Origin: Gibbula magus | Lineage: Eukaryota; Mollusca; Gastropoda; Trochida; Trochidae | Reading direction: 5' to 3' | Length of the DNA: 64,000 bases | NCBI GenBank assembly: GCA_936450465.1 | Contig: OW388297.1 | Location: 47,878,130 to 47,942,129, forward strand | In this document: positions 55,536-64,000 of the stretch, in pieces | How positions within the stretch are numbered: the first letter of the stretch is position 1 | How the letters are laid out: each line of letters begins with the position of its first letter | Translations under genes and position numbers: made by a program | Notes under the pieces: model-generated | What the model was told of the DNA's origin: nothing | The model's input: the letters and a program-made list of their open reading frames with translations, nothing else | Database searches by the model: none

Positions 55536-58500
55536 GTAAGGTTTCCCACATGGGTCCTGTTGTCTCAATTAAAAATAAATGAATCTTCATTTAGGATCTG
55601 TGAATCAACCTGTCCACTCATTTGACTGATAGACCAATGAGACTGTGTGACTGATCTTTGTTTCAATGTAAATCCTTTGTTATGATCCCCTAATCTACAG
55701 TGAAGTCCACTTTGTGTTACTATTATTCAAGGAAATATAATTTTGAGCTGTCAAATAATTTTTTTTAAAGACTTTCAACAGAAATGTTGCTCAAAACAGG
55801 CCGATCCCTTTAAGTGGTCCCTCCTTTACGAATTCACTGAATGTTTACCTGACAGTTGTGATAAAATATTCAAGAATAATGTCAGACTCGTAACCGGATA
55901 TCCCAGATCATGAGTTGATCTCCTCTTTTCAGGAATTCACCTGAACCTGTTATGAAGGAAATATTAGATCATGTTATTTCAATTTCATAGAATAATAATA
56001 ATATAGATGTATTTATTTTTCTATGAATTTTATTATCATTAGATAAATGATATTATTGAGGAGGGAATCTCAGATGATCAGCTAGGTAAATCCCCCCCTT
56101 TGAAAATTTGTGCATGTACATTTGATGGACCGCAAAGGTGAACCCCCTTTGAAAATCTCTGGATAACACATACTCTAAACGTGCAGCTGAACACAGAATA
56201 AGTGGTTTGAACTTCTTCAATAGTGAAGTAGTAACAGCTGATGTAACAGCTGAATGCTTGCTTTTATTCTTCAGTTCTGTGGGACAATGTGCGACCAAAA
56301 CAAAGAAAGTTACATTTTCTCCTTTAGTACTTAGTGTAAACTGCATGATTTAAATTCACTATCAACTGGTCACAGCTGATTTGCGATAATTTGATAAGAT
56401 TGAATAAGTTTCTGAGCTCTTTCATTTATTTATTTTATTTATTTACGTCCATCCAAAATTGGATGCAAAAGATTCTGCAGTTATTGTATTGTAAATAAAT
56501 GTTGTCATTGATTTTATGAAAACAATGATAGCATTTATAAAATGAACTGAATCTGTCCAAATAAAAACTTAAAAATGAATGCTCACATACTGTACTATAA
56601 AAATAATTTAAAACATACTATAATTTTCAATACTAAAGATTTTTCCGTGTTCAAGTCTGAAATAGGCTAATAATTTTTTTTCATAAATAAAATATATATT
56701 TCAATATGAATTTTAACAGAAGTTTTATCTTCCTTTGTTTTGAGGAAATGGCTTAATTTAAATTTGAAATGTAAAATTATGCAGAAGGACATAAAGAGTG
56801 AGCAATCCTGTGAAGACACTTCATTGTGTAGAACTAGAGAGATTAATTCATTCTACAGCTAGACGTGTGGTAGACAGGGTGAGTCACTCTCGGCACTCAG
56901 TTAGCATGTTACATGGCATAAACCTCTTTGTTGAAACTGAATTATGATTTGGGAGGATTTGGACAGTTCTTGTTGTTTGTCTGATTCATACCCTTACTTT
57001 GCATGGGCAGGGATATGTATCATGATATCACAATAAAAATACTGTCATAGGGAAAACTCTAATTGCTCAAATGTTATAAATTATAGTTAATATGACATTG
57101 TATGTCCCATTACATTCCTGGAAATCTCATTAAGGGGACTTCCTTCCCTTCCCTCCCCAGATTTCAGGAACATGATGCCTCATAAAGAGACATTTTTACT
57201 TCAACAATAGTCCTGCCCTGGTCTGTGTTTAAATAAGAGCCTTTACTACTGTCTAGTCCTCCCTGGTAGAAGATCTTGGGCTTTTAAAGAAATAAAATCA
57301 TAGGGATGAAGGTACAGTAATTATTAGAATTCCTTGACTGAATTCTAGTCCACTTCACCAACAAATGTGGTGATATCATTCTTGCCTTTAGATAGAAAAT
57401 GAGCAATGTGACAATGTATATGAATTATTCATAGCTGAAAGCTTCATAATACTGACAGCGTCTCTGACAGTTTAATGGGTTTATTACACCAACTATAGAA
57501 AATCTGTGCATGTATATAAACCTTCAAGTGCATCCTTTTCAAACATACTGCGCCACTTTCAATAGACTTCTGGCAGGAGGCTACTGCATTGGATTTCTTA
57601 GCTAAACCTGTTGTGACAAGCATACCTGTATTTTATAAATCCATGATATTCATTTGAATGCACTAGTTGCACTGTGAAGTTTTAACTTAAAGGAACATTA
57701 TGACCTAGGGATTTAAAAAAAATTAAAGTTTGAAGGGATATTTCTGTTTAAGCGTTAATGCTATTAGTTAACATCAACTGATACGGAACCGATAACCAAT
57801 TTTTCTGTTTTTCTCTATTTTTTTTATACATTCAACGAAAGCATAAATGACGAAATACTTTTGAAAAATTATTTTCATTGTGAAACCCTGGCCAAAACAG
57901 CTGTCCCTTTCTCTGTCCTTCAAGTAATAAACATTATGTTGAGTTTTCATATCAATCAGTGAGCAAATGGTGATTATTATGACAATTAAACTTAGACAAA
58001 ATGAGATTTGCCAAGAAAAGATATCAGTATTTCCGAAATATACGATGTTATTACACGTTAAATAGCATTGTATGCTGTTGATTGACATGACGTCATAATC
58101 GTTAAAATTTAGATTTCAATATGCGAGTAAAATACCGTTAAATACCAAACCACATACTTGTTTCATGAATATCGTATTAAACGAGACGTTGAGAATTCTG
58201 TACATAAGGGCATATTCCTTTCACTGGTTCCACATTCTTTGATTGGTGTCCTCCTTTGACTTTTAAACTTCTTGTGTACTAAATAGTTATTCCCTTTCTA
58301 GCATTATACAGTAGACTGTTGACTCGCTGATACTGTTCCCTCTGCATCATGCAACATGTGATGTAAAATTTTACCATATGGAGACAATTCCGATGGGAGC
58401 TGTCATTTCAAATTTTGCATACTGTAGCATGACATGGCAATTGTGCACATTTTGAACCCTAGATTTGAACAGTTTAACAAAAGTTCAACATGTCATAAGG

Positions 58501-60188
58501 AGTATGAGAGATGTGACCGTTTATATAGGTGCGCTAGCTGCAAACTCCTTGACGTTTTACAAATCTATTATAATCCCGCTATAGACGCTGCGTATGACAC
58601 ACAGACATGACAGATGTGCACCGGCTGCACTTGTTGCTACTGCACAAAGCAATGCAACAAAGAATCAGTCCAACCCTTACTGTACAAATACATTTACCTG
58701 TACTGTGTTTGTTCAACAGTGAAACCATCTCACCTTGATTTGGTTCCTTCTCCTTAACCTTTTACATGCAGGAAAATTTAGCTTTGTAATTTACCACTGG
58801 TCTTTTCTGGATTCTTTCTAATATAAGAAATTATAATTCCTGTAAATGAATTCAATTCTTTGTTCAAATGTTATTCAACCACCCAGATATGACTAAACGC
58901 AAATTAATTCAGTCGGTAAAGGGTTAAGGACAGTTGATAGAGTCTATCCTTGCACCCATCCTCTTACTATTGTTTAGATCCTCAAGGAAGAACTCAACCT
59001 TGCTTCTGTGTGTCATGCTTTTGTTTATGATTAACCGTTTTAACAAGTTCTAATTTCCTATCTCTTACATTTCAAAGACTTGATTAACCCATTACCTGCT
59101 GATGCTGTATATACCAGGTGCCTAGGTAAATATGTGTCATTAACCACCGGTCAACAAGTCATTATTCATATCCTTCAAGTTATGATTTCTGATTACATGT
59201 CATTCCTGTAAGACAGGCAGTCAGAATGGGTTAAATCAGTAGATAGGGTCACCCTCACTAACCCGGTTTCACCACTCCCATCCATTGATTAAGAGACCGT
59301 GTACAGTGTACACTCAGTGAGTTTGGCCGACATCATCCCTGTGTTTACCTGTATGTAAACACCACACTAACAGTACACCTACCTCAGTCACTGCCTTCAG
59401 TTCACTCTAAGTGCACTGAGGTCTTGCTCCTCATTGATTTTAATCACTTAATTTTCTTCAAGGTGAGTCGGTGCACCTGTAATTGCAGTGCTAAGGATCT
59501 TTCTATTCAGGACTACATTTTACTGAAACAAGGAAGTTTATACATATCTAGCTTTTAATATTTAGAATTTTTCTTTATTATTTACCTCTTTGTCCTTTAT
59601 AGATGGTAATCTTCACACGGATGAGTTTAATGTAATGATGGATAAACATTCCTTGGTTTTTGTTGCCTTTATTCTCTTGAGAAATTTTCAGGGATTATAC
59701 AAATTTGAAATTTCGTTTAGTAAGTAAGAAACTGTCAAAGTAGGGATTTCCCTATATAATATTGATTTGAAGAAATCATATAAAAATCGAATGTTTTAAA
59801 GAGTACAGTTGCATTCTACAACAATAAAACGCCCACCTTATTAATACAGTAATTTGTAGACTGAGTAGACATCAGTGCATTTTCTCCCTAAACTAAGTTA
59901 AGAAAACTAGATTCAAATGAAAATTGTCTCCACATGAATGAGTTTAATTATTAGTGTAAACATTCCCCTGCTTTTTGTTGCCTTTATTCTCTGGGGCCAT
60001 AGAAATGTACAGAGATTATATAATAGTAAATTTGAAATTGCTTTTTGTAAGTAAGAAACTGTCAAATAAAGAAGGAGGGATTTCCTTATAAAACATCCTT
60101 TTGGAATCATAATAAATAATTTTAAAGGGTATAGATACATTCCAGACATAAGAGACCAATCTAAGTAAGTGGTACACTCGTTAGATAG
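55536..60188. other. Gene-free AT-rich stretch
   Basis: Contains good isolated splice-like sites (TCCCTCCCCAG near 57162; TTCAAG|GTGAGT at 59461/59462), but no coding frame bounded by them. A 97-codon minus frame at 56053-56346 overlaps two TTTTCAAAGGGGG-like repeats and is not trusted. Confidence 0.4.
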
Positions 60189-60196
60189 ATATCATG

Positions 60197-60595
60197 TAGG
60201 GCTGAGTATCATGGAAAATCTCACGATACGATATGTATCACGATACAGACAGGCGATACAGAATGTATCACGATACATTGTTTACAGCATAACTTCATGC
60301 ATATTTTGTGAAATTTTCAAGATGGTGGAAATTTTGTGTTATGAGATTGAAGATTTAAACAAGTTTTTTTCTCTAAAAACCATTATTTATGAATCAGATT
60401 GCTTCATGCTTACTGTAGTTACTGTTACTGCACAACACTAGCTGGTTTTATAGTGTTCACTTAGTTTTTCTTTTCATTTTTAAGTAAGTAAAATCTTTTT
60501 TTAGTGTATCACGATACAGGAAGCTCACGATACAATAATCACGATTTCCCAAGCTACGATTGTATCGTAGGTATCGATGAATCGTTACAGCCCTA
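60197..60595. mobile_element. hAT-like MITE with 8-bp target duplication
   Basis: Ends TAGGGCTG (60197-60204) and CAGCCCTA (60588-60595) are inverted. ATATCATG flanks exactly on both sides (60189-60196 and 60596-60603). Eight-base duplications and TAGGGCTG-style ends fit hAT elements. Subterminal TATCACGATAC motifs recur several times on both sides, as is common for transposase binding. No transposase is encoded. Confidence 0.9.
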
Positions 60596-60603
60596 ATATC
60601 ATG

Positions 60604-61042
60604 GTATGGTGTTTCCTACCAAAACTTGTTTAACAAAAAAATGATTAAAATAAATGGTCATGTTAATTGATTTTGACAAGAGCTCACAATATATAATGAT
60701 GATTTGAAGTCTGATAGCACTGATAGAACTCTTGACCTCGTTTATTAGCATTACAACAAAAATTGTTCCATTAAACTACCTTTGACAGCAAAGCTTTAAG
60801 AAGCATACTGGTATTTTCAAAGCAATTGTACTGTTATCTTTCAACTAGTCCAAGCCATGTAACTTGTCTACTTTCATTTGTTCAGGTGATCCCATAGTTA
60901 CTTGTTGCCATGACAACCAAGTTACCCAATCATCTCGGACCACACACCTGGTATATCAGTGTCGTAGGTCACACTGTCCTGTGTGTGATGTCATCCTAGG
61001 TCGGGCCACTGTTATCTATTGAACAGCTTGAGGTGATACTCT
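60604..61042. other. Gene-free stretch
   Basis: No feature is supported. TTGTTCAG at about 60884 is an isolated acceptor-like site without a coding frame. Confidence 0.4.
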
Positions 61043-61155
61043 AAGGTTTCACTGCATTGAGTAGCAATCCTGGTGTTGCAGGCATTCTCCCTCAATAATA
61101 CTAAGGATCATGAATTCATGATTTTTTAAATACTCGTGAATGTAATGTTTAACCC
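61043..61155 (+). mobile_element. SINE fragment
   Basis: GGTTTCACTGCATTGAGTAG, then GGTGTTGCAGGCATTCTCCC and TCAATAATACTA match the SINE 3' half. The final Ca-rich end is degraded. Confidence 0.55.
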
Positions 61156-62123
61156 AAAATATGATCACCTCTGACCTGGTTATTCATTGTGTCTTTCACA
61201 CCTTTCATATATCGAGTATAAAAGTGTAATTTCATGGAATTACTTACTGAAATATTGACATCACCTTTCCCGGAGCTACCTTGCACATTGTCAATTTGAC
61301 ATACTGTATTACAAGATCTAGAACTCCCAGGATTAGTTTTAAAGCCTTCTTAATGAGAAAAGTTTGCATGTTCATTAGGGGTTAAATAATCTGTAAGTCT
61401 GATGTCATTGAACTGCCTAATTTTACCTTTGACTTGTCTAAAAAAAAAATCCCCAAAAAGTCAGTGAATTGCCTCTTTTTCAAAGCAATTTACTACAAAA
61501 GTGTTAGGACTTATAGACCTGACTCTGTGGCTTAGTGGAATAAACTTATAAGTCAACAACTTGCTGTCATACAACTCTTTTCCAGATACAAAATTTTGAG
61601 AAACAGTTTTCCTAAAACAAAATTTTATAATTTAATGTTTAAAATAAATTCTTAATTGAAATTTATATATCAAAATTGAAATTGCATTCAGTTGCTGCTC
61701 TGAGATTCACACTGTCCTCTTATCATATAATTAGGCACATATCTCCCCTGCACCACAGATAGAGTTGACCCCCAGGAGTGATATATCAAGTGTTCCGCCC
61801 CCACAATCAGGCGATGATATGACACTTAGTTTATAGCTTGTCAGTATGCAGTGTAAACATGTGACATAATCAACTGATAACCTGTACCAGCAAGATATCC
61901 TCCTGGCTTCCATGCAGTGGAAGTGATTACTGACGATTTCTTTGGAGGGTGGAATAATGAATACAAAATATAAACATAATGTTTTAGGCTTTTAGCTTTG
62001 ACCTGCTGGTCCTATCATATCCTGTTTACCCTATCTTTAGCAAGTTGTCAATCAAGGATTATTCTGTAATAATGTTATTTATCATCCAAAACTCTGTTTC
62101 ACAGGAGATATTGCTTGTGTATT

Positions 62124-62207
62124 AAATATATCAACACTTGATAAAAGTAAAATATTCTGTGTAATTCTCATATATTTTAACTTTTATCAACTCATGTTGA
62201 TATATTT
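62124..62207. repeat. Foldback, ~26-bp arms
   Basis: AAATATATCAACACTTGATA, then AAAGT on the left, pairs with AACTTTTATCAACTCATGTT, then GATATATTT on the right, except for a three-base bulge and one or two mismatches. The loop is about 30 bases. Pre-microRNA-sized but AT-rich. Confidence 0.6.
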
Positions 62208-63789
62208 GATATCAGAAGACACGTTTACTTCGAATTCTCCAGAGGATATTTGTATAAAATGGTCTCTTTGACACTAATACATTCACCACTTGAAATGTTA
62301 AGAAAGTGTTTGTTAGTTCAGAATTTAATTTAAACATTTATTTACAATGAAAGCAAAAAACATGAAATTGATTATGTCAAAAAGGTTTGGGTTCTACAGA
62401 TTAAAGAAAATTAACTTTCAGGAGTATAAACTAATGATGAAAAAACATGAATCTATAATGCACATATACAGAAACTAAACCAGTAAATGTGGTAAGCTTT
62501 GACAAGAAAGTGTGTAACATTTCTGTGGAAATTTGAAAATTTGTTCGCTTCTTAAACTGCTCAGGATTTTAGGAAAAATTGTATCATAAAATTTATCATG
62601 TATGCAAGTGTTAAATTTGAAATGCTTTTGTTATGTTAGGCTTGTTTTTTTTCTTTATTCGAATTCTCTTTTTAATCTTGTCATTTTTTACAAAAAATGT
62701 TTCTAAGACGGTAAGCTAAAACCTGTGTGAAATCACCCTATCATCCTTGATACAAATAAAAGTGTCACTGTTTTAGAACAGAAGCATTTGTTTGTTTACA
62801 TTTCTAAGTTTAACAAAAACAAACAGGAGATCCCACCTCACACCTCACTACTATCATCGCTTGCCCCGGTCTACTGAAAGAGGAAAATGCAGAATAAAAG
62901 CTCTCAATTGATCTTTTGTGTGTGAAACTGGCCTCAAACATAATCCATTGCTATCTGATCGAGGCTATTTCACAATCTTGCTCTCGAGCTGCCAAGTAAT
63001 TGCCAAAACACACACAGAGGCATTGTGTCTCCCTGCCACAGTACAATAGAGGTACTGTTGGACTCGCGGTGAGCTGACTGGTCCAGGGGCGGGTAACTCT
63101 GTAAGGCTGGATGAGGTATGGGTAGTTCACCTGGTGTGTCGGTAGAGTGCATGTCTTGTACGAAGGGTATTTACTCACACTGAGTATCTCACATTCCTGC
63201 AGTGAATGGTGTCATGTATAATTTGCTTCTTTTCTTTAGTGTAGTAAAAGTGGCAAGTCTCAGACTCTAAAGATTTGAACTCTCTAAATATATATGATTT
63301 TACATATATCAATGAAGGAATCTTGACAATATCTAACCTGCATTTGTTAGTTTAGGGTTGGTAGGTTTGTAGGTTTAGCGATAAAATAAAGATTTATGTT
63401 GATGTAATTATGATTTTAAAGAAAAATTTAAGATAACTCCTTTAGAATGCTGTTTTAAAAAAAAAAGTATGTTTTTGGACTTTTAATTTAAATTGAATTT
63501 TAAATAAAACCAGTAAGTTGGTAAGTGCATGGACCTCTTGATTGAGAATATAGTTGTTGAGACCCTACAGCAAAACAGTGCAGGAGCCATCTGAATCTAG
63601 ATAGGTTTGGAAAGTCTAAATAGCATCAGCTTTAGAAATAAAGAATTTCAATTTCTCAGGGCTCTTCACTTTTGTTTCATATTGAATATTTAACAGTATA
63701 ATTCAACTATTCATTCTTAAAATTCAGGGCCCAGGTGTTAGTCTAGTGTTGAGGATTATGAAAGTATTTCTGTTGATTGGCAGGTAAAC

Positions 63790-63815
63790 ATATGACCCTG
63801 TACAAAGGGTCATAT
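63790..63815. repeat. Short perfect hairpin
   Basis: ATATGACCC and GGGTCATAT form nine perfect pairs around an eight-base loop. A third copy of GGGTCATAT occurs about 25 bases further right. Confidence 0.5.
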
Positions 63816-64000
63816 CGGGGTGAGGACACCCGGGGTCATATATACATATCTATGTATATTGATTGAGTCCGCACCCTAGATGGGTAATCACCCACAGCAA
63901 ATATTTGTCATGAATATAGATGGACAACCAGTCGTCCTATTGTTGAATCTAGGAAATCGTAGAAGTGATTGTAGCAGGTAGAGGTGAAGATGGAACTTGA

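Larger units (their letters stand above)
61156..64000. other. Gene-free right end
   Basis: AT-rich single-copy sequence. It contains a foldback at 62124-62207 and a small hairpin at 63790-63815. No exon-like frame is supported. Confidence 0.45.

Noticed and set aside
56053..56346. 97-codon minus-strand frame
   Set aside because: Overlaps two copies of a TTTTCAAAGGGGG-like repeat. No splice sites or recognisable family.
57155..57230. Strong CTTCCCTTCCCTCCCCAG acceptor-like site
   Set aside because: The following frames close quickly in the phase needed after exon C and no donor follows.
59440..59470. TTCAAG|GTGAGT donor-like site
   Set aside because: No open coding frame or acceptor upstream. 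At best a non-coding leader exon, which cannot be supported.

Overview
The window is AT-rich eukaryotic nuclear DNA. It has long introns, tRNA-derived SINEs, many short inverted-repeat elements and large tandem arrays, and no bacterial-type gene packing. Two elements built from 168-170-bp core repeats between short inverted termini resemble the pearl-type elements described in bivalves, so a mollusc is the most likely source. This is inference from repeat style, not a species identification.

One protein-coding gene is well supported, on the + strand. Three exons (11966-12377, 15247-17262, 40166-40581) have consensus splice sites, and their phases join in one frame (2/2, then 2/2). They encode a long, charged, probably disordered Ser/Arg/Lys/Glu/Asp-rich protein. 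A basic motif, ERIAKYKEERRKEL, recalls the N-terminal region of supervillin-type actin/membrane linkers, but the family is not proven. The 22.9-kb intron between exons B and C holds a possible internal first exon (32594-32619) in the phase needed to enter exon C. Other candidate start exons (6344, 33225, 55493), one candidate terminal exon (41209) and possible minus-strand exons (38168-38322; 34292-34357 of unclear strand) are weaker.

Layout: 1-1466 has no gene but a short direct repeat. 1467-5130 is a ~104-bp satellite with alternating monomers. 5131-11965 is upstream sequence with a promoter-like block near 7250, two SINEs, a foldback and a mariner-like MITE. 11966-17262 holds exons A and B with a SINE in the intron. 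17263-40165 is the large intron, with the two pearl-like elements (17576-19242), a SINE holding a MITE (22124-22412), a 6.1-kb array of a 57-bp unit (22527-28609) and GC-richer single-copy blocks (29.3-36.5 kb). 40166-40581 is exon C. 40582-64000 has no confident exon. It holds a 2.16-kb TTAA-flanked Kolobok-like element with a nested MITE, a hairpin and a decayed ORF, several SINE fragments and a hAT-like MITE with a perfect 8-bp target duplication.

Most striking: the 57-bp array leaves one of six frames open, giving a 2,077-codon antisense ORF from its first ATG. The variant spectrum does not clearly separate a real repeat protein from a neutral minisatellite whose unit length happens to be divisible by three.
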